Of a stretch of 64,000 nt of DNA, positions 1 to 11,495 are shown piece by piece. The stretch is from Bimuria novae-zelandiae CBS 107.79. Taxonomy: Eukaryota > Ascomycota > Dothideomycetes > Pleosporales > Didymosphaeriaceae. Where the stretch lies: assembly GCA_010015655.1 (NCBI GenBank), contig ML976696.1:291952-355951 (forward strand), in the 5' to 3' direction. The translations under genes were made by a program, and so were the position numbers. The notes under the pieces are model-generated. The model was not told where the DNA came from and did not search any database. It saw only the letters and a list, made by a program, of their open reading frames with translations. Position 1 is the first letter of the stretch; each line of letters starts with the position of its first letter.

Positions 1-54
1 TATCACCCCTGCACCCTCCACCCACCAATCAACGATCAACGCAGCACCTCCAAA

Positions 55-615
55 ATGGGCATACCCTACTCCCGCGAGATCAACGCCGCCTTCGAGCAAG
101 TCACGCCCCTCGTAGCCGCAGGCTTCAAAGTCCTGCAAACGATGAAAGACATCTCGATCCTACTCGCAGTGATCCAAGTCCTAACAGTGCTCTTCCTCGC
201 CATGATACTATTCGTTCTGATACTCTTACTCTATTCTGTGAACCCTGATCTGGAAGTACGTGCTTGTTCACCCTTCGTTTGGCGCTTCCCAAGTGCTCAT
301 GTCTGACAACAGTACGAGCGCCGACACATAATAACTCCTCTGCTCAAATACCTCGCCTCACTCACGCTATGGGCCGTATTCAAAGGCACCGTGACTCCAA
401 TAGCAGGCGTCTCCATCGCGCTAGGCGTGACGTGGTGGGTGTTTCGACTTGAGTATGAAGAGACGTATGAAATGGAGCGAACGGCGGATGAGGATGCGGA
501 TGAAGCGCTGGAAAGCATCAGTGGAGAAGGAGACAAGGATAAGAAAAAGAAGTCCAAAAGCAAGAAGGGGAAGAAGGGGAAGGGGAAGGGGAATGAGCTT
601 GAAGAAGCTGAGTAA
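55..615 (+). CDS. Two-TM small membrane protein with Lys-rich tail (hypothetical)
   Basis: Two exons (55-255 and 313-615) joined across a 57-nt GT-AG intron give 167 aa. The intron is needed because the first frame runs into a stop, while the second exon continues in phase with hydrophobic sequence. Residues about 33-62 form a strong hydrophobic helix (ISILLAVIQVLTVLFLAMIL...), and residues about 77-110 form a second one. The C-terminus is acidic and then very Lys-rich (KKKKSKSKKGKKGKGKG) and so probably cytosolic. It looks like a conserved fungal hypothetical, possibly of the ER or another endomembrane, but I recognise no named family. The A at -3 of the ATG favours this start. Function is unknown. 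Confidence 0.75.
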
Positions 616-1174
616 GGCCGCGAGAAGCAGGGTATTTATGATTACTCGGCGTATGATGGCAACCTCAACATCAAAGTCCAAAGTCCAACGAACGATCGAT
701 CACCGAATGAACATTCTTGTAATTAACCTCCTTGCTATGCGAGCGCGTTACAGGCAGTTTCCCCACAAGCTTTTAGTCCCCCATCTTGCCCGGGCGTATG
801 GGTACTTTGGGACGAAGCTCACAACGAAGGACTCTGTATGTACAAGACGGCTTAAGGAGCGCAACAAAATAAGCATCTATAACACATGCATCGTATCAAG
901 CAGCCGAGGTACCAAAAGCTGTTTGCAGGCACTGGGAACACGGGTGAAAAGGGGTTGAAAATTTTATTACCGTCATGTGACCATGGGTAGCCCGCGGGCA
1001 TCCCGCGGGCATGCATCGTTCAAGTGCTATCAGGGTACCATATGATCCTACATGTGCAATCTCTTGCTTCCACTAAGCGCGATTCTTGAAGGTGCTCATC
1101 GATACCGCCCCGAATCTACAGGCAATGTGCTTACCCAGGATGGATCGTACTTAGGCCGATGTGACTTACTGCAC
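616..1174. other. Convergent intergenic region
   Basis: This lies between two convergent genes and should hold both 3' UTRs. Open frames here are short and unlike any family. The only notable structure is a perfect tandem 11-mer at 991-1012. Confidence 0.5.
991..1012. repeat. Perfect tandem 11-bp repeat, two copies
   Basis: The unit cccgcgggcat occurs twice head to tail, each copy containing the palindrome ccgcgg. It lies in the convergent 3' region and no function is evident. Confidence 0.8.
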
Positions 1175-2893
1175 TTAGCGAATGACCAGAGTCTTCACCA
1201 CGTTGCAATCGATATCGTGGAGTGATTCCGGAAATTTACAAGCGTCGCCGAAAATACAGTTCTTAGTGCCTTTGGTCTTGTTCGTCTTCGACGGCGGGGC
1301 TGGGCAGCGGTGGCCATAAATGCACTTGATCTCCTGACAACCGCTTCCGTTCTGGCAGGGAGCCATCCGAGCAACAAGGCGAAGCGTGGCTATCTCGGCT
1401 TCCGTCGGGTTGTACTCATGCCTATAGAAGTCAGCAGGACTCCATCAAGAGATACATAGTCGGGGGTATACTCACAGGTGCGTACAAGCGTTACCAAACG
1501 GGCACTCGTTGCGCAAGAAGTGGACGTTACACATCTTGATCTTTTTGATCCGGTCCACCTCGTTCTTGTCATAGTCGCGGCACGGAGGATCAACGCGTTG
1601 GCCGATGCGATTACGGGCAATGATCTCTTCTCTATTGGCAGGCCTATACTCCGTCACTGGCTGAGGAGGAGGGGGGGCAGCAGCCAATGCAGCCCAGTTC
1701 TTAGTCTTGCTAACGAGCGCAAGTCCATCCAGGGTTGTTGTTGAAGGCGTACGCGGTAGATCAATGAGGCTCCGCACTGAGGGCGTAGGCGAGTCTAAGG
1801 CCGCGGGTGCCGGCGGCAGACGAGTAGGTAAGCCATTGAAGACGTTGTAATTCTTGACAGGAGCAGGCGAGACCGAAGCTGGCACACCTAGGACGTTGAT
1901 TTTAGCTTCACGGAACAAGCCGTCAAACTTCTTAGTCTTGTACGGCAATCCGAGAAGCTCCTTCTCAAAGGGGACCCCTTCCAGTAGCGTCACTTTGGAG
2001 ATTTTAGTGACGTCACCCATATACTCTTCCAAAGGTCGAGCGAAGCCGTTATCGTGCGAGCAGCCGAAGAAAATTTGACGGCAGTGGAAGTCATCAATAA
2101 ATAGTTTCAAGGTCTCTACTCTCTGGTCAGCTTGTCCCAGAACATGGGAAGTAAAGCCACGCGTACCGATGATCTTGTCATCTGCGCGATCTTTGCCCGG
2201 ACCGACGTCAATGAAATCAAATAAAGTCCGTCCGTTGGTGAAGCCACGAACAAACTCCTCAAAGTGGCTGACCTCCTCTATGAGTCCAGCACGCACGAGA
2301 GTCTCGGCAAGCCCCTTGACGTTGGCATACACTCGGCATAGGACGCGGGACGTTGTAGGTATCGTTTCGGTCTCGCGTTCAATGTACGTGACAACTTGGC
2401 GGTAGAGGGTAGCCGCAGCCTCTTTACCGCCGACGAGGCCCTTCAGAAGAAACTCGTTCGCAAAGATCATGCCGTCGCCATCAATGAGGATCATAACAAA
2501 CGGGTTGCGCTCCTGCGTGAGGTCAGTTTCTTTCACGCCCTCGAAAATGTTACAGATGAGCCTGGGGTGGTTTGACCCACGTACCAGAGCTGCTTGCACA
2601 CCCGCGAGTTGCTGCTTCAGCTGCTGAACTTGTAGTTGATCACTAGGGGAACTCAGAAGGCGCTGATATTCCTGTGTGACGTATTCGTAGCGCGTCATGA
2701 GTTCCTCAATCACCTGGTTCTTCTCTTGATCGTTACGAAAGATTTTGTCGATTCGAGCCCACATCGACGCCGGATCGCTGGCAGTCGACTCCCCATATGC
2801 ACGAGCGCTCGAAGCTTGGGCAGGCGCGCGCACGGGCGTGCCGATAGGGACCATAGGGGAATTGCCGTTCGAGAAAAATGATGCAGGTGCCAT
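1175..2893 (-). CDS. NYN-like domain protein with C-terminal CCCH zinc fingers
   Basis: Exons 1476-2893 and 1175-1421 (minus strand) are joined across a 54-nt intron and give 554 aa. 2893 is the first ATG in the frame; the open frame upstream to 3016 begins with GTG. Residues about 55-105 look coiled-coil. Residues about 132-295 carry an NYN/PIN-like pattern: a hydrophobic strand ending in IDGDG (D138), then GPGKDRADDK (D235, D238, D239), then SHDNGFARPLEEY (D281). Across the splice junction the sequence forms a C-x8-C-x5-C-x3-H zinc finger (CNVHFLRNEC...CTHLH), followed by further Cys/His clusters (CQNGSGCQEIKCIYGHRC; CIFGDACKF). Such fungal proteins are usually annotated only as CCCH zinc-finger proteins of unknown function. 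RNA binding is likely; nuclease activity is my inference from the acidic residues. Confidence 0.85.
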
Positions 2894-3552
2894 TGTGCGT
2901 GAGAAGTGTGTGTGAGAAGACACCTGGGCAGGCGCGTATAGTCCAGAGGGCGTGAGGTTTGGAGACTGGCGGCGTTGAGTGTGGTCAGTGTGGTGAGAAA
3001 GGAAAAGTTCGGGCACAAGTTGAAATAGTGAGGTGCGACTTGTGGGCTGTCAGAACGGGCGGCGCCCACGGTACCGACTGAAACAGAAGTGACGAAGAAA
3101 ATCGAACTTTGGAAGTGACAGCCTGGGTGGACTTAAGAGAGAAGGGAGAGACTGATGCGGCCGCTGCTGTTAGTCGGGGATGAAATGGGAATTGTCGGTG
3201 CGACAGGCCACTGCAAACACGCGCTGCGCCGTATGGATCACTGCAGCGGAGGCGGTGAGGGTGCAAACAGAACAAGACAGGCCTGATATAGTCGTATAGA
3301 GTCTACGCGGAAATGTATGTTTTTGCGCTCCTCGTTCTCGTGCAGAGACGTAGTGAAACAGCGACGCATCGCGATTGGAGAAGGCGGCGATTGGCGAGGT
3401 GAGCTCCTCTTTGGGCTAGCCTGGCTGGGTGGAGGAAGGTGCAATCGCTGGGTAGCTCCACCCCATAGACGCACTGTGAGGCCACGTTCGTCTCCCCTCA
3501 TCCCATCTCTGCTGTGTGCGCATCCGTCGCCTGATTCCTGCCGCCGCCCATC
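2894..3552. promoter_or_regulatory. Shared divergent upstream region
   Basis: About 660 bp separate the start codons of the divergent CCCH and Irc22-like genes. It must contain both promoters and 5' UTRs. I see no clear TATA box or repeated motif, and its open frames look non-coding. Confidence 0.45.
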
Positions 3553-4516
3553 ATGATCGCCTGGAAACTGTCTTCGCTCTTTCTCTTCTCGCTGCGGGCT
3601 CTCAATGCCTTCGCAGCGATTGAGGTGAGACTGTAATTTTGACGATGCATGACATCAATCACTGACGATTGCTCTTTCAGGTCGAGAACGTCGAAGAGGT
3701 CGTCGAGAGCGAGCAGGCCCAGACGCCCAACCTCAAAGTCTCCATCTCGGCGAGCTTCCCGCAGTCTGAGATCTTCGGCGTCAAGCTGATTAACGGCCAC
3801 GCGACCCAGGCCCGTCTGTCCATCAACAACCAGGAGCCCGAGCCCGTCACGGTCGCTATCATCGGTGGCTCGCTGATCAAGGATGCGGGCGACCAGACGC
3901 ATATTTTGCGCAACCTCACCGGCCAGCGCTATGGATTGGAGATTCCGGGCGGCGAGGAGCAGACGTTGACCTACAGCTTCGCCACCGAGATGCACCCCCA
4001 GGACGTCCGTCTGCAGCTCGTAGCTGTGGTTCAGGATAAGAAGAACAACTTTTTTACCCTCTCCGCCTACAACGAGACTGTCACAATCGTTGAGGCTCCT
4101 ACCAGCATCTTCGACCCGCAAATGTACGCAGCTTCCCGATTACTCCTCCCTTTTCGCTACTCTTGACTGAGATCCGATGGCTGACCGCTTGTAATAGCAT
4201 CTTCCTTTACATTGTCCTCCTAGGTGCGTTCGGCGGAACCGTCTACTTCATCTACAACACCTGGATCACGACCCTCTTCCCTCAGCAGAAGCGCGGCGGC
4301 AAGGGCGGTGAGCGTGCGAAGAAGTCGTCCGAGGGCTCCAAGAAGGTCGACCCCACCAAGCAGGTTGCTGTTGTTGGCGCTGATGGCCCGGCTGTCACCA
4401 GCGGCGCGAAGGCCTACGATGAGAGCTGGATCCCGGCGCAGCACCTGCAGCGTCCGGAGGCCAAGCGCATCAGCTCCGGTCGGGGCGGAACTCCCAAAAC
4501 CAAGGTCAAGATCTAA
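3553..4516 (+). CDS. IRC22: Irc22 / TRAP-alpha-like ER membrane protein
   Basis: Three exons (3553-3624, 3681-4123, 4198-4516) give 277 aa. The first exon is a signal peptide (hydrophobic residues 3-22, ending NAFAAIE). Residues about 25-170 form a lumenal beta-rich domain containing FGVKLINGHATQARLSINN and the IPGGEEQTLTYSF segment. Residues about 172-195 form one TM helix (IIFLYIVLLGAFGGTVYFIY), followed by a short basic cytosolic tail. This layout and the lumenal motif match the translocon-associated protein alpha (SSR1) family, called Irc22 in yeasts; the family acts at the ER translocon. Length is normal and all splice phases close. The downstream neighbour (aprataxin) is convergent. Confidence 0.85.
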
Positions 4517-5028
4517 GCGAACATCTGTACCAGATCAGGATGCGTTTGGGGTGTCGCAAAGATTGAGGCAGGAATTATTGGATATCAAGGAGATTTGCCT
4601 GGTGGATGGCATTACATTCTTACCATTTTGTAAGAATAAGAGTTGGAGGCGGACGCTATTTTTACATGGATCTGGCAATGGAAGCGTGCATTGACATTTG
4701 GAAAGCATTCGTTCGGAAGGGATCAACATTTGATGCTTGAATTGTAGTACTACTCTATATGACACCTAAAAGTTCTACCAGGCTTGTACAACTACGGGAA
4801 AGGATAGAGGAACATGCGCTGTCAAGGGTATATCGTGCTACAACATCGTGTTCGTTTCCATATCCATACTACGTCCCCCTTCTAGCTGCGGTCGTGAAGA
4901 TTCCGAGAGGTTGTGACGTGACAATGTGGTGCTCACGCTCCTCTGCTCTTGCATTTGAGCTCCTTCATCTGGCTGTCGTGGTTCCGCAGGCCTGAGCTCA
5001 TGTTCGCGGCGCAGGGTAATTTTGCTCC
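4517..5028. other. Convergent intergenic region
   Basis: This is 512 bp between the Irc22-like and aprataxin stop codons. It is presumably two 3' UTRs, and I see no supported gene or repeat. Confidence 0.45.
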
Positions 5029-6062
5029 TCACTCACGCTTCCACGTCTCAAACTCCTCGTCAAGGTGCGTCTTCAGCTTCGCAAACTTATTCCCGAAATC
5101 CTTTCCACATCTCCAACACCGCATATCCCAATTCGGCCAGTCCCCAGGATGAAGCCTCGCACTGTCCTCCTCTAGCGGAAAGTCTTCCAAGCCCACTAGA
5201 AAACTCGTGGTGAAGCTCAAGTAGTGCTTCTTATGTTTCATCCACGGTGAGTGCATGTCCCGCGAAAGAACGTGCACGTGTAGATGATTCATGGACGGAT
5301 GCGTGTGTACGCCGGCTATTATTTCGCGGGACCAGTCACGGCCTGATGGCAGGAAGGCGTCGCGTTCAGAGGCTGAGGGAGGATCGGGACTGGACATCAA
5401 GGTCTCGAGGGCGGATTGGTAGGGCGAATCGGAGGCGCTGAGGAGGCCGTATTGTCTACGGAGTTCGGCAGCTGCAAGGGTTTTGAGGCGCTCTACGCGG
5501 GGTTTTAGTTTCGCGAGGAAGGTGGTATTCGTGGAGAGGATCTCGAGCGGATGCTGGAAGTAGAGCTTTGGGTCGCGGGGTAGAAGAAGGAGGTGTACGC
5601 TGCGTGTTGTGTCAAATGACGAGTGTTGAGGAGGATGGAGTAGAGCAGCGCTCACCTGGCTTTCGGATACTTATCCTGTATTACTACGAAGTCGTCATCG
5701 TAATCGATCACCCTACCCTCTGGGTTGTTCTGTGGGTGCTCGATATATATGCCTAAGCCATCTCGGGCATCGAAATGCTTCGATTTGAAGGAAGAAGGCT
5801 GCGCCGCTGTTTTGCCCTTGTTTGTATTCTCAGTGACCGCTTTCGGTTTTGGTTTTGTAGACATGAGTTCTGTGACTGGGTCGTTACTTTAGGCATCGGT
5901 CATGTTCATTGAAGCGTTGTACATACAAGCATTTCGGGGCTTCTTTGTGGTTGCTGGGCCATCTTCTGCCGGTATGTGCGGTGCTGCATCGCCAGTGATC
6001 TCTTCAGCGGTGACAACTTCAGGGCCATCATCAGCGCGTATGACTGAATCATGGGAGGCCAT
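5029..6062 (-). CDS. HNT3: Aprataxin-type DNA 5'-adenylate hydrolase (HIT domain)
   Basis: Three exons on the minus strand (5927-6062, 5656-5875, 5029-5599) give 308 aa. Aprataxin removes AMP from abortive ligation 5' ends of DNA in the nucleus. The central exon starts the HIT domain (DARDGLGIYI, VVIQDKYPKA), the last exon carries SVHLLLLPRDPK and the HIT histidine motif HLHVHVLS, and the C-terminus has the C2HE zinc-binding end (CWRCGKDFGN...THLDEEFETW) that distinguishes aprataxins from other HIT proteins. The short first exon is easy to miss: it ends KKPRNA, and splicing to 5875 restores the family-typical KRNAFTELM junction. A start at the internal ATG (5864) would give 259 aa. Confidence 0.9.
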
Positions 6063-6631
6063 TGTGGAACGCTTTTGACGTGGTCGGCCCCGTAGGTAGC
6101 GGTCCGATGAGCTGAATCGTGAGTAAGGAGCAACAAAATTTACGTGTTGAGCAGTACGATGGAGTCTCGTATATTCGTAATATTGGTTGAAGCGCATAGA
6201 CTTAAGCTTCTGTAAAGATTGTGGTCACCAGGACTCTGAGAACGATGACGAACGTGAGATTGTGTTCGGAAGCATTCCGAGTCACGCCAAGCATCGGAAC
6301 CGAAAGCTGGCACTCTATGCGACGGTGCATCGAGCTTTCTGCCCATAACTTTCAATATGCATGCGCGAGTGAGGACCACTCTTACCTCATATATCCCACG
6401 GCACCGCTTTCGAGAGCGGCCGCGAGACCCCCCAAGTGGCTAAGCCCTTCTCCAGGTTGCACGTTGCCTGCGCCCTTCCCCGAGGCAAACAGTGCTTATC
6501 CCGGTGGGCACAAATATTTTTGGGTCTACACTAAGTGAACATTTGCCTCTAGCCGTACATTTCTACGACGTCCATGGAGCCTCTAGAAACCATATATCAC
6601 GCCCGCTCAAATCCGTAACAGCCGTGCAAAT
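6063..6631. promoter_or_regulatory. Shared divergent upstream region
   Basis: About 570 bp lie between the aprataxin start and the helicase start on opposite strands. It should hold both promoters. I looked for a tRNA here and did not find a convincing A/B box pair. Confidence 0.4.
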
Positions 6632-9600
6632 ATGCCGAATAAACCTCATGCCCCGCGCGGGCAAAAGAAAACCGTCCCGCCGGAGGAAGATACGAGCTAC
6701 ATTGTCTTCGATGACGGAAAGGGCAAAAAGAAGAAAGGCGGCAATGCTCCTAACGCTGCGGAGAGCAGCAAGACTGAAGCGAAAGCGAAAGGCAAAGCAC
6801 CTGCAGAACAACCTGCTGATGCGCCAAAGAAGCCAGACACCAGGACATTGATTGCTGGCGCATCGTGGACCGGCAAGCTTCCCGTCGCCTTGCTCTCCGA
6901 GTACTTTCAGAAGCAGAAGTGGAATAAGCCGGACTACAAGATGCGGAATGAGGGCGGCGTCTACTCTGCACATGTGGTTATATCGAAGACGAACCCTAAA
7001 ACGCGGGAGACAACTACTCTGCCACCTATCCATATTCCACTGGAACTTGCAAAGAAGGCTCGCCAACCTTCTGCTGTGGAAGCTCGCAACTTTGCGGCGG
7101 CCTATACGCTCTTCCGAGTCGCAAGCGCGAAGAACATGCATATGATGCTGCCACCGACCTACAAGGACCTCTGGAAAGGAGAGTTCAACGACCTCAAGAA
7201 GAAAGACGAGACTTCAGGCAATGCATGGATGTACGAGGCCGATCCGTTTTTCGGGCATGTGGAACGCGAAAAGGCGAAAGAGGCTGCGGCGAAAGAACGC
7301 GAGAAGAAAGAGAGGGCTCGTGTGGAGGCTGCGAAGGCACATAATCTTACGCCGGGAATGTCCACTCCGAATGCGCAAGGTGCACCTCCAAGTCGGAACA
7401 TTCTGAAGGGTTGGGAGCGTGTGCCGAAGATCGAGCTCGGAAAGAGGACAAGGAAGCAAGCTGAGCGACTCATTCGCCGAGATGCAGTCTGGAACCCGAA
7501 TGGGATACTTATGGATGTCAACACTCGCAACAAGGTCGTAGAAGAAGTCACAAATTTGGGCTTCCGGAGAAGCCACGTCGAAGAGGCTTGTGAGATTTGC
7601 AAAGACCGCGAAGAAGTCATCGAGTGGCTGTTGATTCATGTTCCAGAAGATGACTTACCGTCTTGGAGTCTTCCAGATGGCTATGTCGCCGGCGTCAGTA
7701 TGGCCAGCTCAAATTTGAAGCGCGAGGGAGCCATAAAACGCCTGGCAGCCGCTGGATACGCCGTAGAGCTTTGCGAAGAGGCGTATGACAACCAGGGCGG
7801 AGACGAACGAAAAGCGGCATCGGTCCTACAAGCACATCTTCTTCAGCCTACGGACAGTGATGAAGAGATAGCCACGGACCTGGAGCACCTTGCGATCGAG
7901 GAGGACACCGATGAGGCAGACATGGATTCTTGGGAAGAGGAAATGTCGTCTCTAGGAGCCATCTACGACAAGCTCTTCTCACGACCGGCACCCACCATGT
8001 GCCGCATAGAGCTCGACATTAAACAGCAGGGTAAGCGCTTGATACTCCAAGTTTACCGCCCATTTGGGCCGTATCCAGCCGTATTACCAATCATTACATT
8101 CGAAGCCGATATTCCTGCCTACATTCGTTTGAGCATAATCCGGAAAGCGCTGTTACATGCGCAAGAGAACTTTCTCGGGATGCCCATGATTTATGATATC
8201 GTGGACTGGCTTCAACAAAATGCCAGGGAAATTTTCAAGAACCCGGGACGGCTCACGGACGTCTCTGCCGGTTTGTCTGCGGATCATCAAACTTCCAATC
8301 CGCAGATCCACTCGAAGAGTAAAGCTAGACCTCGAAGACCTATTGATTGGAAACCCGCAACTCCTCAGAGCCAAAAGCTACTGGCTGAATGGGAAGCTAA
8401 GCAAAAGACGCCGGCGCAGCAGAAGATGATGGCGGCACGCCAGTCTTTGCCTGCTTGGAGATTGCGCGAGCAGATAGTGGAGACTGTGAACCAATGTCAG
8501 GTCACTATCATTTCTGGTGAGACGGGCTCCGGAAAATCAAGTAAGTGATAAAGAATGTTTCGATGCCTTGCAGCAAACTGATTCTTTTATTAGCACAATC
8601 TGTTCAGTTCGTGTTGGATGACTTCATTCAGCGACAGCTTGGTAGTGTGGCAAACATCGTATGTACGCAACCGCGCAGGATATCAGCCCTTGGTCTTGCG
8701 GATCGCGTTGCGGATGAACGATGCTCCCAAGTCGGAGACGAAATCGGATACACTATTCGGGGGGAATCAAAACAGAGACCAGGCGCGACAAAAATTACCT
8801 TCGTCACCACTGGTGTGCTCCTGAGACGACTGCAGACCTCAGGTGGTAGTTCGGACGACGTGGTGGCTGCGCTTGCTGATGTCAGCCATGTTGTCGTTGA
8901 CGAGGTTCACGAGCGCAGCCTCGACACAGACTTTCTCCTTGTCCTGCTTCGCGATATTCTTCGACGACGCAAAGATCTCAAAGTCATCTTGATGAGCGCC
9001 ACTCTTGACGCAGACGTTTTTGAGCGGTACTTCCACGATGTCGGCCCAGTGGGACGTGTAGAAATCCAAGGTCGAACATACCCAGTGCAGGATTGGTACA
9101 TGGACGACATTGTGCATGCGACTGGTTTTTCAGGTGCAGATGCCGAAGTTGAAGAAGACCGTGGAGGAAAGCCACTGGCCGGCAACCTCATGAGCGTCGG
9201 CTTTGGTATCAATTACGATCTCATCGCTGAGACAGTGCACTACATTGACCAACAGCTCGGCGAAAAGGATGGTGGTATTCTGATATTCCTGCCCGGAACC
9301 ATGGAGATTGACAGGACGATTCAGGCCCTGCGAAACTTCTCCAATTTTCATGCTCTGCCCTTGCATGCTTCTCTTCTGCCAGTGGAGCAGAAACGCGTCT
9401 TCCCTCCAGCACCTCCGGGAAAACGCAAGATCATAGCTGCCACGAATGTTGCAGAAACGTCAATTACTATCGAAGATATCGTTGCTGTTATTGATACCGG
9501 CCGTGTCAAAGAAACGAGCTTCGATCCTCAGAACAACATGGTGCGGCTTGCAGAGACTTGGGCCTCGCGAGCGGCTTGTAAGCAACGACGTGGTCGTGCT

Positions 9601-10830
9601 GGTCGTGTGCGGGCTGGCGAATGTTACAAGCTCTATACGCGCAATGCCGAAGCCAAGATGATGGAGCGACCCGAGCCTGAGATAAGACGCGTGCCGTTGG
9701 AACAGCTCTGCTTGTCTATCAAGGCAATGGGCGTGCAGGATGTATCTAACTTCCTTGCCTCAGCACTCACACCTCCCGAAAGCACCGCCGTCGAAGGTGC
9801 CGTTAGGCTGCTGAATCAGATGGGTGCAATTGCAGATGACGAACTTACCGCTCTCGGCCGGCACATGTCCATGATTCCAGCAGATTTGCGCTGTGGCAAG
9901 CTTCTTGTGTACGGCGCCACATTCGGGTGCCTTGAAGCTGCTCTCACCATTTCCTCGGTTCTTACCGCTCGGAGTCCCTTCCTTTCTCCTCGCGAGCGCG
10001 ACGCGGAGACGCGGAACGAGTTTGAGCGTATCCGCTCTTCCTTCTCTAATAATAATGGCGATCTTCTCATCGACCTGCGAGCATACGAACAATGGTCTGC
10101 GCTCCGCAATAAGGGTGTACCAGCACGCGATCTTAGGTCATGGTGCGCCACCAACCGCCTCTCATCCCAAACTCTCTTCGACATTGCCTCCAACCGCTCG
10201 CAATACCTCTCATCACTTAAAGAGATTTCTTTCATCCCTACCACCTATTCCAGCAACAATCCTCAAACATACGGTCCATACAATAAGCAGAACCACAACG
10301 ACGTCCTCATCCGCGCTCTCATCGCGGGCTCTTTCAACCCCCAAATCGCCCGCATTCAACTGCCTGACAAGAAGTTTGCAGCAGGTATAGCTGGTGCTGT
10401 CGAGCTTGATCCCTCGGCCCGGGAAATTAAGTATTTTAACCAAGAGAATGGGCGCATCTTCGTACACCCCAGCTCCTCCCTGTTCTCGGCTCAAACATTC
10501 CCTTCGAATGCCGCTTTCATCGCGTACTTCAACAAGATGGCTACCTCGAAGATCTTCATACGCGACCTCACACCCTTCAACGCGTACAGTCTGTTGATGT
10601 TCGCAGGAGATATCAGGGTCGATACGTTAGGCAGGGGTCTGGTTGTAGATGACTGGATTAGGCTGAGAGGTTGGGCCAGGATCGGTGTATTGGTCAGTCG
10701 ATTGAGGAGTATGTTGGATAGGGTACTTGAGGGGAAGGTTAGGGAGCCGGGACGAGAGCTTAGCGAGAGGGAGGGGGATGTTGTGGATGTCGTGAGGGGA
10801 TTGGTAGAAAGGGATGGGCTAGATAACTAG
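6632..10830 (+). CDS. UBA-RWD DExH-box RNA helicase (DHX57/DHX29 type)
   Basis: Exons 6632-8540 and 8594-10830 give 1381 aa. The intron splits the Walker A motif: GETGSGKS is before it, and the completing T and QSVQFVLDDF follow. The N-terminus is Lys-rich. A UBA-like segment (VVEEVTNLGFRRSHVEEACE) sits near residue 300 and an RWD domain (DSWEEEMSSLGAIYDKLF...) at about 430-545. The helicase core has motif II DEVHERS, motif III SAT, QRRGRAGR (motif VI), then the helicase-associated domain and an OB-like C-terminus (HNDVLIRALIAGSFNPQIARIQ). The same architecture is seen in human DHX57 and S. pombe Ucp12; DHX29, a translation-initiation helicase, is the nearest functional precedent. Expected role: cytosolic RNA or RNP remodelling in translation. 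No defects are seen. Confidence 0.92.
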
Positions 10831-11495
10831 AGCTGGAGTTTAGACTTCGGAGTGCTTGGCTTGGTGTGTCATATGGCCACTTCGTATAGAATGGAAGTAC
10901 TGGCCTGATTTTTCATGCGGGATTATGAGTCGACCTGGGTGAGTATCCTTCCTACCAGCTGAGCACATGCAAGAATGTGAATTCTGGACAGTCAGGTGGA
11001 GGACGAACAGTGGGGTACGTACCCAGCTGGAATCTTGCCTGCGATATATACCGCTAATCTTAGAGGATAACTCAGAGTTTCCAAGTATCTGATCTCTGGC
11101 TGGTTATTGAGGCGAGTGTACCGTGTAACAGGGGTTGACTGCACCCCGCCACATGCTGATTGTGACGCAGGCGAGGCGCACTTCCTGCGGCCTTCAGCTC
11201 AACACACATCAGCTTTGCGAAAGACACCTCCTTCCGTCCTAATCTCCATTACAGCGCTGTAATTGTTTGCCGTTGTTCTATGTTTTTTGCTCAGCGAGTT
11301 CGTATATACGCGCCGTGATCGCTCCCCAACATTTCGCATTCTCAGCCTTGTCGATATTGGGCACTACCTATCTCAACAAGTACAAACAGTGTCATGACAT
11401 TTACTGGCTTCAAATGCCTGTAGGTTATGATGGGTTTGTCGTATTAAAACGGCCGCTTACCGCCCTAGATCCCCGGCCACCGCTGTACGACATGT
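10831..11495. other. Intergenic region before the decayed block
   Basis: This is the 3' flank of the helicase and the upstream flank of the decayed PHD gene. A 104-codon open frame at 11267-11581 overlaps the start of the decayed gene but resembles nothing I know. Confidence 0.35.

Noticed and set aside
6361..6540. Possible tRNA-like segment upstream of the helicase
   Set aside because: I could not find an A box and B box at the right spacing or a foldable acceptor stem.
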